Source: Arthrobacter sp. ov118
Lineage (GTDB): Bacteria; Actinomycetota; Actinomycetes; Actinomycetales; Micrococcaceae
DNA length: 64,000 bases
Assembly: GCF_900116495.1 (NCBI RefSeq)
Contig: NZ_FPAY01000001.1
Span: 496,001-560,000 of the forward strand
Direction: 5' to 3'
The notes beneath the pieces are model-generated. The model saw only the letters and a program-made list of their open reading frames with translations. It was not told the DNA's origin and ran no database searches. A program made the position numbers and the translations under genes. Shown here in pieces: positions 25,380 through 34,492 of this stretch; positions within the stretch are counted from its first letter, which is position 1, and each line of letters opens with the position of its first letter.

Positions 25380-26810
25380 TTATGCGTCGAGCGCACTCAT
25401 GACGTGCTTGATGCGGGTGTAGTCCTCGACGCCGTACATGGACAAGTCCTTGCCGTAGCCGGACTGCTTGAAGCCTCCGTGCGGCATTTCGGCGGTGAGC
25501 AGGATGTGGGTGTTGATCCAGACGGCGCCGAAGTCGAGGTCCCGGCTCAGGCGCATCGCCGTGCCGTGGTTCGAGGTCCAGACGCTGGAAGCCAAGGCGT
25601 AGTCGACGTCGTTGGCCAGTTCCACGGCCTCGTCCTCGGTGCTGAACTTCTGCACCGTGATGACCGGGCCGAAGGTTTCCTTCTGGACGATGTCGTCGCT
25701 CTGCTTGGCGCCGGTGACGATGGTGGGCTCGAAGAAGAAGCCCTTCTCCCCCGCGCGGTGCCCGCCCGTCTCGATCTTGCAGTTTGCCGGCAGGTGCTCC
25801 ACGACGGAGGTCACCGCGTTGAAGTGGTTGATGTTGTTCAGCGGGCCGAAGTAGTTGTCTTCGTCGTTCTGCGAGCCGGTGTGCAGGGTCTTGGTGTGCT
25901 CGACCATCGCGGCGACGACGTCGTCGTGCACCGAATCCTGGACCAGGACGCGGGTGATCGCCGTGCAGTCCTGCCCGGCGTTGAAGAAGGCGAACTCGGC
26001 GATCGCCGCGGCGCTCTTCTTGATGTCGGCGTCGGCGAACACAATGGCAGGGGCCTTGCCGCCGAGTTCCAGGTGGGCGCGCTTGAGCCCCTTGGCTGCG
26101 CCGGAGGCGACGGCAATGCCGGCGCGGACGGACCCGGTGATGGAGACCAGGCCCGGGACCTTGTGCTCCACCATCATGGCGCCGGTCTCGCCGGTGCCGA
26201 GGACAACGTTCAGGACGCCGGCCGGGAAGATCTCGCCAGCAAGCCGGGCCAGCACCAGGGTGGATTCGGGGGTGGTGTCCGAGGGCTTGAGGACAACGGT
26301 GTTGCCCGCGGCCAGGGCCGGCCCGATCTTCCAGATGGCCATGAGGAACGGGTAGTTCCACGGGGCCACCTGGGCCACGACGCCGATCGGTTCGCGCCGG
26401 ACGTAGGAAGTGTGCCCTTCGAAGTACTCGCCAGCGGACTTGCCTTCGAGGACGCGGGCGGCACCGGCGAAGAAACGCAGCTGGTCGGCGCCGGCGGCCA
26501 CTTCCTCGGCGGCGATCAGGGAGCGGACCTGGCCGGTGTTGCGGTGCTGGGCCTCCACGAGCTCGTCGCTGTTGGCCTCAACCGCATCGGCGAGCTTGAG
26601 CAGCATCAGCTGTCGCTGACCCGGCGTGGCGTGCTTCCAGGTCTTAAAGGCGTTCTGGGCAGCGGTCATGGCGGCGTCGACGTCGGCCTGCACCGAGATC
26701 GGCGACTGGGCCACGACTTCGCCGTTCGTCGGGTTCACAATGGGCAGCAACCCGGTGCCGGCGGGGGTGACGAACTCGCCGTTGATGAAGTTCTGCAAGG
26801 TTTGAACCAC
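25380..26810 (-). CDS. Gamma-aminobutyraldehyde dehydrogenase
   Basis: This 476-residue NAD-dependent aldehyde dehydrogenase probably converts 4-aminobutyraldehyde (from putrescine) to GABA, feeding the adjacent GabT. Motifs seen are PWNYPFLMAIWK, ITGSVRAG, LELGGKAPAIV and the catalytic cysteine in NAGQDCTAITR. The start is taken as GTG at 26810 because AAAGAGG lies nine bases before it; homology begins directly after (QNFINGEF). Succinic semialdehyde dehydrogenase is an alternative, but NAGQDCTA and the overall pattern fit the aminobutyraldehyde group better. The divergent intergenic region contains a GTGAC-TG-GTCAC palindrome. Confidence 0.85.
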   Translation of the reverse strand: MVQTLQNFINGEFVTPAGTGLLPIVNPTNGEVVAQSPISVQADVDAAMTAAQNAFKTWKHATPGQRQLMLLKLADAVEANSDELVEAQHRNTGQVRSLIAAEEVAAGADQLRFFAGAARVLEGKSAGEYFEGHTSYVRREPIGVVAQVAPWNYPFLMAIWKIGPALAAGNTVVLKPSDTTPESTLVLARLAGEIFPAGVLNVVLGTGETGAMMVEHKVPGLVSITGSVRAGIAVASGAAKGLKRAHLELGGKAPAIVFADADIKKSAAAIAEFAFFNAGQDCTAITRVLVQDSVHDDVVAAMVEHTKTLHTGSQNDEDNYFGPLNNINHFNAVTSVVEHLPANCKIETGGHRAGEKGFFFEPTIVTGAKQSDDIVQKETFGPVITVQKFSTEDEAVELANDVDYALASSVWTSNHGTAMRLSRDLDFGAVWINTHILLTAEMPHGGFKQSGYGKDLSMYGVEDYTRIKHVMSALDA

Positions 26811-26857
26811 GGTGTACAACCTCTTTCCTACTGCCAATGACTGCCAACGACGGATGT

Positions 26858-26869
26858 GTGACTGGTCAC
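26858..26869. promoter_or_regulatory. Palindrome between the GABA operon and pucR
   Basis: GTGAC-TG-GTCAC is a perfect 12-bp palindrome in the divergent control region. Two direct copies of ACTGCCAA with following GAC lie just beside it (about 26830-26851). A PucR-type activator site is a reasonable guess. Confidence 0.45.
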
Positions 26870-26954
26870 GAGCCTATGCCAGGCGCCCGGGCCAGGGAAT
26901 AGGCACCTGCACACCGGGCCCGCAATACTTTAGTGCGCTTGACCAGCACGCGGT

Positions 26955-26966
26955 TATCCTGACTTC
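26955..26966 (+). promoter_or_regulatory. Leaderless-type -10 for the PucR regulator
   Basis: TATCCT lies exactly six bases before the ATG at 26967, placing the predicted transcription start at the start codon. There is no ribosome binding site, which fits leaderless translation. Confidence 0.45.
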
Positions 26967-28409
26967 ATGGCCATTTCACTCGCCGCCCTGCTGGGGGTTC
27001 CGTCACTAAAACTCGCCAAGGCCGGCCTCGCCGAAACCACCTGGCACGAGGACATCCTTTGGGTAGCCGTCACCGAACAGGAGGATCCACAGCGGTTCCT
27101 CAACGGCGGGGAGCTGATCCTGACCACGGGGATGCGGCTCAGGAGCGCCGCGGAGCAGCGCCGCTTCGTCCGCCAGGTCCAGCGGGCCGGCGCGGTGGGG
27201 ATCGGTTTCGGCGTCGGCCTGAGCCACGACGCCGTGCCGCAGGCCCTCATCGCAGAGGCCAACCGCTGGGGACTGCCGGTGGTGGAGGTGCCCTACGAGA
27301 CGCCCTTCATCGCCATCGGAAAGCTGGTGGCCGACGCCCAGTCCGCGGACCACTTCGTCAAGCTGGAACGGCTCATCGCCGGGCACCAGATCCTGGCCCG
27401 CGCCCTGCTGACCGGCGGCGGCCTCGCCGAACTCCTGAAACACCTGGGTTCGATGCTGCGCACCGAGATTGTCCTGACCCAGTTCACCGCCCAGCTGTAC
27501 AACAGCGTTCCCGGCCATCCGGCGCCCACGGCCGAGGGCTGGGCGTCCTACCCGATCCCCACGGGCCGCCGCGATGCCTGCACGCTGTGGGTGAAGCAGC
27601 CCTTCGAGGACTCGGGCATTGTGGGCTACGCCCAGAACCTGATCAGCGTCGAGCTCAACAACATGGTCAAGCAGCGGCAGGCCCAGCGGGCGCTGGCCGG
27701 ACAGGTCCTCGACGACGTCATCCACGGGACGCTGGAGACTTCCGAAGCGACGCGCCGCCTGGCCGGCGTCGGCATCAACAGCACCCGCAAGAACGTGGTC
27801 CTGCTCGCCGAATCGGCGGCCCACCACAAACAGCTCGGGAGTTCCTCCCTGCCCCAGCCGCTTGAGGCGGCGGTGAGCGCCGTCGTCGGGAAAGACCTCG
27901 TGGTGGTCATGCCCGACGACGGCAGCGGCGCCAGCGCCCTCGCCCGCAGTCTCAGCGGCCATCTCGCCGAGGCCGGGATCCATGCCACGATCGGCATCGG
28001 GGGGGCCTACACCAAGCCGAACGGCCTGCGCTGGAGCTATTTCGAGGCCCGCGACGCGGTCACCCACGGCCTGCCGGTCAACGAACCCGAACGTCTGAGC
28101 CTGACGTCGCTGCTGCTGGCCAGCGAAGACGTTCCGCTCTCGGACATGGCCAACGAATCGTTGAACCCCCTGCGGACCTTTGACGCGACGCATGGGGCCG
28201 AACTTATGGCCACGCTGGAAAGCTACCTCAACAACAACGGCTCAGTGGCGGCCGTGGCCGAGGAACTGACTCTCCACCGCAACACCGTCCGTTACCGGTT
28301 GGCGCAAATCACGGAACTCACCGGCTACGACCCCGCCCAGACAGCCGACCGGGTGCAGCTCTGGCTCGCCCTGGCGGTGCAGCGGCTCAGCGCCCGCCAT
28401 CCGAACTGA
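26967..28409 (+). CDS. PucR-family transcriptional regulator
   Basis: This 480-residue regulator has an N-terminal purine-catabolism-type PucR domain (residues about 5-125, GGELILTTGMRL) and a central GGDEF-like/CdaR-type linker region. A C-terminal PucR helix-turn-helix (LESYLNNNGSVAAVAEELTLHRNTVRYRLAQI, about residues 415-450) follows. It is divergent from the GABA/aminobutyraldehyde operon and is the likely activator of that operon; related Actinobacteria use a PucR-like protein for GABA use. The message appears leaderless. A 69-bp palindromic element follows the stop codon. Confidence 0.88.
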   Translation: MAISLAALLGVPSLKLAKAGLAETTWHEDILWVAVTEQEDPQRFLNGGELILTTGMRLRSAAEQRRFVRQVQRAGAVGIGFGVGLSHDAVPQALIAEANRWGLPVVEVPYETPFIAIGKLVADAQSADHFVKLERLIAGHQILARALLTGGGLAELLKHLGSMLRTEIVLTQFTAQLYNSVPGHPAPTAEGWASYPIPTGRRDACTLWVKQPFEDSGIVGYAQNLISVELNNMVKQRQAQRALAGQVLDDVIHGTLETSEATRRLAGVGINSTRKNVVLLAESAAHHKQLGSSSLPQPLEAAVSAVVGKDLVVVMPDDGSGASALARSLSGHLAEAGIHATIGIGGAYTKPNGLRWSYFEARDAVTHGLPVNEPERLSLTSLLLASEDVPLSDMANESLNPLRTFDATHGAELMATLESYLNNNGSVAAVAEELTLHRNTVRYRLAQITELTGYDPAQTADRVQLWLALAVQRLSARHPN

Positions 28410-28419
28410 CCGCCGCCCC

Positions 28420-28488
28420 AAGCAACGCGGGGTCAGATAACGCCCATTCCGGACCCGTTATTGGGCGTCATCTGACCCCGCGTTGCTT
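28420..28488. repeat. Dispersed palindromic element, copy 1
   Basis: 27-bp arms (28420-28446 and 28462-28488) match at 26 positions around a 15-base loop. The arm core CAACGCGGGGTCA is shared with copies at 38114 and 41526. It starts 10 bases after the PucR regulator stop and could terminate that gene. Confidence 0.88.
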
Positions 28489-28538
28489 TAAGGGCGCGGA
28501 CATCATGACGAGACGTTCGCCACTAAAGAGTGGGCCCC

Positions 28539-28564
28539 AGACATCAAACGTCTAACCTTTAGGT
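28539..28564 (+). promoter_or_regulatory. Promoter and operator candidate for the MFS-GntR operon
   Basis: AGAC-N7-GTCT (28539-28553) overlaps a -10-like TAACCT (28553-28558), which is followed by six bases and the ATG at 28565. The inverted repeat is the right size for a GntR-type dimer and might be autoregulated by the GntR protein encoded downstream. Confidence 0.45.
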
Positions 28565-29797
28565 ATGGCAAGCAGCACGGCGGTTTCCGCCCTCCCCCAG
28601 ACAGCACCGCCCGGCGCCGCGCGGCCACGCGCCGTGTTCGTCGCCGGCGTCCTGGCCCTCGTGCTGATCGGCCTCAACCTGCGCGCCGGCATCACCGGCG
28701 CGGCCGCGCTCTTCCACGACCTGCAGGCAGTCCTGGGCTACGGCCCGCTGATCGCAGCCGTGCTCCCCTCGATCCCCACCCTGTGTTTCGCGGTGGCCGG
28801 CGCAGCCACGTCCTGGCTCACCCGGCAGCTGGGCCTGGAAAAAGCCATCCTGCTCTCCCTCGTGATGCTGGCCGCAGGGCTGCTGCTGCGGGGCGTTCCG
28901 TCCACCGGAATGCTGCTCGCCGGGACCGTGGCGGGGATGTCCGGGCTGGCCGTCTGCAACGTGGCGATGCCTGCCTTCATCCGGGTCCACTTCGCGGACC
29001 GCACGTCGCTCATGACAGCTCTCTACACGGTAACCATGACCACCGGCGCCACCGTCACGGCCGTGCTGATCGTGCCGGTGGCGCAGGCCCTGGGCTCGCC
29101 CTCTGCGGGCGTAGGGTCAATCGGCATCCTGGCGCTGTCCGCCTGTCTCGGCTTCCTCCCGATTGTGCTGCATGCCCACCGCAATGCAGCCGCCGGCAAG
29201 GCTGCCCGGGTGTCCCCGTGGCCGCTGCTGCGGACCCGGACCGGCGCCCTGATCACCCTCGGCTTCACGGTGCAGGCGCTCCTGGCCTATGCCATCCTCA
29301 GCTGGTTTCCCTACATGCTGGTCACGATGGGACTCACCGCCTCCGGAAGCGGGTTGATGTTCGGACTGATGCAGCTCGTCTCCGTCCCGGCCGGCATGGT
29401 GCTCGTGGCCATCGGCTCACGTCCGCGGATGCTGCGGACCTCGTTTTACCTGGCCACCGTGACCATGGCGCTTGGCGTCCTGGCGATGCTGGTCCTGCCG
29501 GTGGACTGGGCCCCGCTGACCGCGGTGCTGCTGGGCTTCGGGCTCGGCATCTTCCCCCTGGTCATGGTGATGATCAGTCGCAGCGGCCGCACCACGGCCG
29601 AGACCACCGCGTTGTCCACTGTGGCCCAGTCCGCCGGGTACCTGCTGGCGACCCTCGGGCCGTTCGGCATGGGTCTGCTGCACAGCGCCACCAACTCCTG
29701 GACGCTGCCGTTGGCCCTCCTGTTGGCAGTGGCCGCAGCGCAGATCGCCGTGGGCCACCTGCTGACGGCCCGGCCCGCAGAAGGGAGCCGGCGATGA
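28565..29797 (+). CDS. MFS transporter, CynX/NimT group
   Basis: This is a 410-residue transporter with twelve predicted membrane segments. The opening segment ALVLIGLNLRAGITGAAAL has the LRxxIT pattern typical of the CynX/NimT (cyanate/nitroimidazole) group. The central loop is short. The stop overlaps the start of a GntR-family gene (ATGA), so the two form an operon. The substrate is not known; the regulator pairing suggests uptake or export of a small organic acid. A leaderless promoter pattern precedes the ATG. Confidence 0.88.
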   Translation: MASSTAVSALPQTAPPGAARPRAVFVAGVLALVLIGLNLRAGITGAAALFHDLQAVLGYGPLIAAVLPSIPTLCFAVAGAATSWLTRQLGLEKAILLSLVMLAAGLLLRGVPSTGMLLAGTVAGMSGLAVCNVAMPAFIRVHFADRTSLMTALYTVTMTTGATVTAVLIVPVAQALGSPSAGVGSIGILALSACLGFLPIVLHAHRNAAAGKAARVSPWPLLRTRTGALITLGFTVQALLAYAILSWFPYMLVTMGLTASGSGLMFGLMQLVSVPAGMVLVAIGSRPRMLRTSFYLATVTMALGVLAMLVLPVDWAPLTAVLLGFGLGIFPLVMVMISRSGRTTAETTALSTVAQSAGYLLATLGPFGMGLLHSATNSWTLPLALLLAVAAAQIAVGHLLTARPAEGSRR

Positions 29798-30474
29798 CCC
29801 TCACCGCATCGCACCGACCGCCGCTGGCGGAGGAAATCACCGCCAAGCTGCGGGCGATGATCCACTCGGGCGAGTGGGCGCTGCAGCAGCGCATTCCGGC
29901 TGAACCGGAGCTCATGGCCGCGTTCGGCGTCTCGCGCGGCACCTTGCGCGAAGCCGTCAAGGCCCTTGCCCACAGCGGCATGCTCGAGGTCCGCCGCGGG
30001 GACGGTACCTACGTGCGCGCCACCAGCGAGATCGCCGGGGCCACGCAGCGGATGTATGCGGACCATTCCCAGGAGCACATCCTCGAGGTCCGCGTCGGGC
30101 TGGACACCCAGGCCGCCCGGCTCGCCGCCCGACACGCCAGCGCCGACGACGTCGCCGCCATGCGCGGGCTGCTCACCGAACGCCGCGCCGCGTGGCTGGC
30201 CGAAGACTACGCCGCCTGGGCCCGGGCCGACTGGGACTTCCACGTAATGGTGGCGCAGGCCTCCACCAACCCGCTGCTGCATGAGCTGTATGTCAGCTTC
30301 GGCGCCGTCTTCCATAACGACCTGCTTCGGCAGCAGCGGCGGGGCGGCTTCAACGGCCTCCCCCATGAGGGCCACGACGAACTCGTCGATGCCATTGCCG
30401 CCCGGAATGAGGCAGCCGCCGTCGAGAGCGTCACCCGGAACCTGAATTCCTGCGCCGAGTGGCTGCAGGAGTAA
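29794..30474 (+). CDS. GntR-family regulator, FadR (FCD) type
   Basis: This 226-residue regulator has a GntR winged helix (residues about 8-75, RIPAEPELMAAFGVSRGTLREAVKAL) and an all-helical FCD domain (residues about 90-220) with the metal-ligand histidines of the subgroup in DFHVMVAQAS, and later GHDELVDAI. The start overlaps the MFS stop by four bases. It probably controls the same operon through the AGAC-N7-GTCT site. A strong hairpin terminator lies 86 bases downstream. Confidence 0.9.
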   Translation: MTLTASHRPPLAEEITAKLRAMIHSGEWALQQRIPAEPELMAAFGVSRGTLREAVKALAHSGMLEVRRGDGTYVRATSEIAGATQRMYADHSQEHILEVRVGLDTQAARLAARHASADDVAAMRGLLTERRAAWLAEDYAAWARADWDFHVMVAQASTNPLLHELYVSFGAVFHNDLLRQQRRGGFNGLPHEGHDELVDAIAARNEAAAVESVTRNLNSCAEWLQE

Positions 30475-30559
30475 CTTCTCAGGGTTTTCCCAAGGTGGCG
30501 GGAAGATGCTCAGTCCCAGCCGTCCCCTTGCGCCCAGCAGCAGGGCCACGGCAAGTCAG

Positions 30560-30599
30560 AGGCCCCCGGGCCGGAACCAACGTTCCGGTCCGGGGGCCT
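30560..30599 (+). terminator. Strong terminator after the GntR gene
   Basis: An 18-bp stem (AGGCCCCCGGGCCGGAAC with 30582-30599, one G-T pair) closes with the tetraloop CAAC and is followed by TTTG. Confidence 0.85.
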
Positions 30600-30852
30600 T
30601 TGCGGTGCTCCCTACGCCATTTCCGGGCCTGGGCTGGCTCCTCAATAGGGACTTAGTGCTGTAGACCCGGCCCTGGCGGGGGTCAATACTGACAGTTGCA
30701 GGACGCGAGCGTGCACGCGTTGGCGGGACGTGCCGTTCCGCCCCTGCGGACAAACCTGTCCGGACGAACGCGTGCGGACGAAAGTGCCGGACTCGCCGGA
30801 TCTCGCAGTGCGGCGTCGGATTCGCCCTAGCAAGGACTTGGCGTGGAGGTCG
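30600..30852 (+). other. Leader region of the PPK2 operon
   Basis: About 250 bases precede PPK2. GGGACT at 30648-30653 is a DosR-type half site without a good second half. An in-frame extension of the PPK2 frame begins near 30730, but it lacks family similarity and a ribosome site. Nothing else was recognised. Confidence 0.4.
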
Positions 30853-31692
30853 ATGGTGGGCAAGAAGAAGAAAAAGAAGAACACCGGCGACGCGGCGGGG
30901 CCGGACGGCCGTGCCGGAACAAAGATGGGCCGCAAAGAGTACGAGGCGCAGATGTCCGACCTGCAAGGCGAACTGGTCGCCCTGCAGGAGTGGGTCAAGT
31001 CCACCGGCGCCAAGGTCTGCGTCGTCTTCGAGGGACGCGACACGGCGGGCAAGGGTGGCACGATCAAGCGCATCGTTGAGCGGGTGAGTCCCCGGGTGTT
31101 CCGGGTGGTGGCGCTTCCCACCCCGACGGAGCGGGAGAAGTCCCAGATGTACCTCCAGCGGTATATGTCCCACTTTCCGGCCGCTGGCGAGGTGGTTATC
31201 TTCGACCGCAGCTGGTACAACCGTGCGGGCGTCGAGCGCGTGATGGGCTTCTGCACACCGGAGCAAACCCAGAAGTTCCTCGACCTGGCACCGCAGGTTG
31301 AGAAGGCGATGGTTGACTCCGGCATCATCCTGCTTAAATACTGGCTCGAGGTCAGCCCGGACGAGCAGACCCGGCGACTCAAGAGCCGCATGGACGATCC
31401 GCGCAAGACGTGGAAGCTCTCGCCGATGGATCTGTTGTCCTACAGCCGGTGGTACGACTATTCGCGGGCCAGGGACGCCATGTTCGAGGCAACGGACACC
31501 GCGTGGGCACCCTGGTACGTGGTGAATAACGACGTCAAGAAGCGTGGCCGGCTCAACATCATCAGCCACCTGCTCAGCCAGGTGCCCTACGAGTCGTTCC
31601 CGGGCCTCGACGTCGAACTACCCAAGCGCCAGAAGGCCGGCGACTACCACGAGCCGGCCCTGGCGGTACGGCGCATTCCGACCCCGTTCTGA
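30853..31692 (+). CDS. ppk2: Polyphosphate kinase 2
   Basis: This 279-residue PPK2-family enzyme transfers phosphate between polyphosphate and nucleotides. It opens with a lysine run (MVGKKKKKKN). The Walker A-like segment is FEGRDTAGKGGTIKR (about residue 58). Walker B is VIFDRSWYNRAGVERVMGFC near residue 117, and a lid sequence follows. GGAGG sits four bases before the ATG. Members of this size usually use polyphosphate to make nucleoside diphosphates or triphosphates. It is 28 bases from a P-type ATPase gene, so the two probably share one message. That pairing suggests ATP supply or stress survival, as an inference. Confidence 0.92.
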   Translation: MVGKKKKKKNTGDAAGPDGRAGTKMGRKEYEAQMSDLQGELVALQEWVKSTGAKVCVVFEGRDTAGKGGTIKRIVERVSPRVFRVVALPTPTEREKSQMYLQRYMSHFPAAGEVVIFDRSWYNRAGVERVMGFCTPEQTQKFLDLAPQVEKAMVDSGIILLKYWLEVSPDEQTRRLKSRMDDPRKTWKLSPMDLLSYSRWYDYSRARDAMFEATDTAWAPWYVVNNDVKKRGRLNIISHLLSQVPYESFPGLDVELPKRQKAGDYHEPALAVRRIPTPF

Positions 31693-31720
31693 GCTCCGCG
31701 CCCGCCATCAGGAGGAAGCC

Positions 31721-34492
31721 ATGAATGACAAGACCGGAGTAGCACCAGCAGGGGTGGCCCCGGCCGAGGCGGACGCAGCCTGGTACGCGTTCTCCCCTTC
31801 GGACGTCGCAGGGCGGCTGGCCGTTGATCCGACCCGCGGGCTGACCACCGCCGAGGCGCAACAGAGGCTGCAGGAGCACGGCCCCAACGCACTGGCCGAG
31901 GCCAAGCCGGAACCGGTGTGGGTACGGTTTTTCAAGCACTACCGCGACTACATGCAAATTGTCCTCGTGGGCGCCGCGCTGGTCAGCCTGCTGATCGAGG
32001 AGTATGGCACCGCCATAGGGCTCGCGGTGCTGACGCTGTTCAACGCGTGGTTGGGCTATCACCAGGAGGGCAAGGCTCAAGCGGCCGCAGCCTCGCTGGG
32101 GGCGATGATGAAGTCGATGGCCAAGGTGCGCCGCGACGGTGACGTTGTGGAACTTGCCGCGGACGAGATCGTGCCCGGGGACATTGTGGTGGTGGACGCC
32201 GGCGACCGTGTCCCGGCCGACGGCCGGATCATCATCGCGGCTACCCTTCAGATCGAGGAGGGCGCCCTGACCGGCGAGAGCGTCGCGGTCGAGAAGGACA
32301 CCGTGCCCATCAGGCGCCACGACGTCGGCATCGGAGACCGCCTGAACATGGCGTTCATGAACACCAACGTCACCCGGGGCCACGGCGAGATCCTGGTCAC
32401 CACCACCGGCATGGGCTCGGAGGTCGGCCACATCGCCAACATGCTGTCCGGCCAGAAGGTGGAGAAGTCCCCGCTGACCAAGCAGGTGGACCGGCTCACG
32501 ATTTTCATCATCCTCGCGGCACTGTTCGCCTTCATTGCCATTGTTGTGATGGGCCTGGCCCAGGGCGAGTCCTTCACGGTGCTTTTCGGAATCGGTGTGG
32601 CGCTGGCGGTCGGCTCGATCCCGGATGCGCTGCCCGCCGTGGTCACTACGATCCTTTCCGTCGGTTCGGTCAACATGGCCAAGAAGAACGCCATTATGAA
32701 GGTCCTGCCCGCCGTCGAAACGCTGGGCTCCACGTCGGCGATCAACTCGGACAAGACGGGCACCCTGACCCTGAACCAAATGACGGTGCGAGAGATCACC
32801 ACGGTGCAACACCACTACACAGTGGGCGGTGAGGGCTACAGCTTCGAGGGCCAGGTCCAACGGACCACCGGCGACGCCGAGCGGGACCTGGACTACGTGA
32901 TGTTCTCCTGCGCATTGTGCAACGACTCCGACATCCAGGACGGCGAGGTCGTCGGGGACCCCACGGAGGCCGCGCTGTACGTGCTCGCGCAGAAGGGCGG
33001 CGTGGACGTCAGGGAGTTCCGCCGGAACAACCCGCGCGTGGCGTCGGTACCCTTCGACTCCGACTACAAATTCATGGCCACATTCCACCTGATGCCCGGC
33101 GCCGACGGCAAACCCGTGGTCCGCGCCTACGTGAAGGGGGCGCCCGATGTCCTCCTCGGCAGGTCATCGTTCGCCCGGATGCCCGGCGGCAGGGCCGAAC
33201 CGCTCACCGAGGAGATGCGCGCGAAAGTGCTCGCCGAGAACGAGCGCATCGCGGGTCAGGGCAGGCGGGTCCTGGCACTGGCGCAGCGCGAGTTCGATCC
33301 GGCGAGGTTCGATCCGTCGGGCGACCTCATGGGGCTCATGCTGGATCTGGAACTTTCGGCACTGATCGGCGAGGTCGACCCGCCGCGCGCCGAGGCGGTG
33401 GCCGCGATCGCCAAGGCCAAGCACGCCGGCATCCGGGTCCGGATGATCACCGGTGACCACGCCGTCACCGCGGCCGCGATCGCCGAGGAACTGGGCATCA
33501 GGGGCCGCGCGGTGACCGGGGCCGAGTTCGCGGCCATGAGCGATGCCGAGGCCGAGAGCGAGGTGGACGGAATCGGCGTGATCGCCCGGGTGGCCCCCGA
33601 GCATAAGGTCAGGCTGGTCCAGGTGCTCAAACGCAAGGGCAACGTCGTCGCCATGACTGGTGACGGCGTGAACGACGCGCCAGCGATCGCGGCGGCAGAC
33701 ATCGGGATCGCGATGGGCATCACGGGCACCGACGTTGCCAAGGGCGCAGCCAAGATGATCCTGGCCGACGACAACTTTGCCACCATCGTGGCCGCCGTTG
33801 AAGAGGGCCGGCTGGTGTATGACAACCTGCAGAAGTTCATTCGGATCCAGGTCGCCAACCTGTTCATGTTCATTCTGGCGTTCATCGGGTCATCGGCGTT
33901 CGCGATCGCCGGCACGGCCCTTCTCAGCCCGGCCCAGGTGCTCTGGATCCACATGGCGATCGTCGCGCCCATCGGCGCGGTGATGGGGCTGGACCTCGCG
34001 ACGCCCGGCATCATGGACCGCAAGCCGCGGCCCTTCAACCAGCCGATCATTGTCCGGTCAATGATGGTGCGCCTGTTCATCGTCGGGCTTTTCATGGCGG
34101 CGGCGACGCTGATCCTCGTGCAGATCGGCAAGACCACCTTCGGTTCACTCGAGATCGGCCAGACCATGGCCGTCGTGGGTCTGGGGCTGATGAACATCTT
34201 TGTCGCGCTCAACCTCCGGTACCCCACGGAGAGCGCCTTCGGGCCGGCCACCTTGTCCAATCCCAAACTGCTCTGGGCGTTCGCCTGGGCCGTCCTTGGC
34301 TCGATGCTCATCAGCCAGATGCGGGTGCTGCAGGAGGTGTTCGGCACCCAGCCGCTCACCGGACAGCAGTGGCTGATCTGCCTTGTGCCTGGCGTGGTGC
34401 TGCTGCTCCTCGGCGAGCTCTTCAAGATCGTCCTGCGGGCCAGGCGGCAAAGCGGGAGAACCAAAGTCGTGGCCCCGGCCGTTCCCGCGTGA
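31721..34492 (+). CDS. P-type cation-transporting ATPase (P2-like, altered ion site)
   Basis: This 923-residue membrane pump has an N-terminal cation ATPase domain, a TGES actuator motif (ALTGESVAVEKD), the phosphorylation site SDKTGTLT near residue 347, KGAPDVLL in the nucleotide domain, and the hinge TGDGVNDAPA. The layout is that of P2-type (Ca2+/Na+) pumps. However, the membrane ligand positions differ: the M4 motif PEGLP reads PDALP, M6 NLVTDG aligns with HMAIVA, and the M5 glutamate aligns with leucine. The transported ion is therefore uncertain. GGAGGA precedes ATG at 31721; longer upstream frames belong to PPK2. Its TGA lies at the edge of a 50-bp palindrome. Confidence 0.9.
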   Translation: MNDKTGVAPAGVAPAEADAAWYAFSPSDVAGRLAVDPTRGLTTAEAQQRLQEHGPNALAEAKPEPVWVRFFKHYRDYMQIVLVGAALVSLLIEEYGTAIGLAVLTLFNAWLGYHQEGKAQAAAASLGAMMKSMAKVRRDGDVVELAADEIVPGDIVVVDAGDRVPADGRIIIAATLQIEEGALTGESVAVEKDTVPIRRHDVGIGDRLNMAFMNTNVTRGHGEILVTTTGMGSEVGHIANMLSGQKVEKSPLTKQVDRLTIFIILAALFAFIAIVVMGLAQGESFTVLFGIGVALAVGSIPDALPAVVTTILSVGSVNMAKKNAIMKVLPAVETLGSTSAINSDKTGTLTLNQMTVREITTVQHHYTVGGEGYSFEGQVQRTTGDAERDLDYVMFSCALCNDSDIQDGEVVGDPTEAALYVLAQKGGVDVREFRRNNPRVASVPFDSDYKFMATFHLMPGADGKPVVRAYVKGAPDVLLGRSSFARMPGGRAEPLTEEMRAKVLAENERIAGQGRRVLALAQREFDPARFDPSGDLMGLMLDLELSALIGEVDPPRAEAVAAIAKAKHAGIRVRMITGDHAVTAAAIAEELGIRGRAVTGAEFAAMSDAEAESEVDGIGVIARVAPEHKVRLVQVLKRKGNVVAMTGDGVNDAPAIAAADIGIAMGITGTDVAKGAAKMILADDNFATIVAAVEEGRLVYDNLQKFIRIQVANLFMFILAFIGSSAFAIAGTALLSPAQVLWIHMAIVAPIGAVMGLDLATPGIMDRKPRPFNQPIIVRSMMVRLFIVGLFMAAATLILVQIGKTTFGSLEIGQTMAVVGLGLMNIFVALNLRYPTESAFGPATLSNPKLLWAFAWAVLGSMLISQMRVLQEVFGTQPLTGQQWLICLVPGVVLLLLGELFKIVLRARRQSGRTKVVAPAVPA

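Noticed and set aside
28783..29793. In-frame upstream extension of the GntR gene through the MFS gene
   Set aside because: This part of the frame lies on top of the well-supported MFS gene; the GntR domain starts properly at the ATGA overlap at 29794.
31544..31720. Longer start for the P-type ATPase
   Set aside because: The extra part is inside PPK2 in another frame; GGAGGA and family similarity support ATG at 31721.
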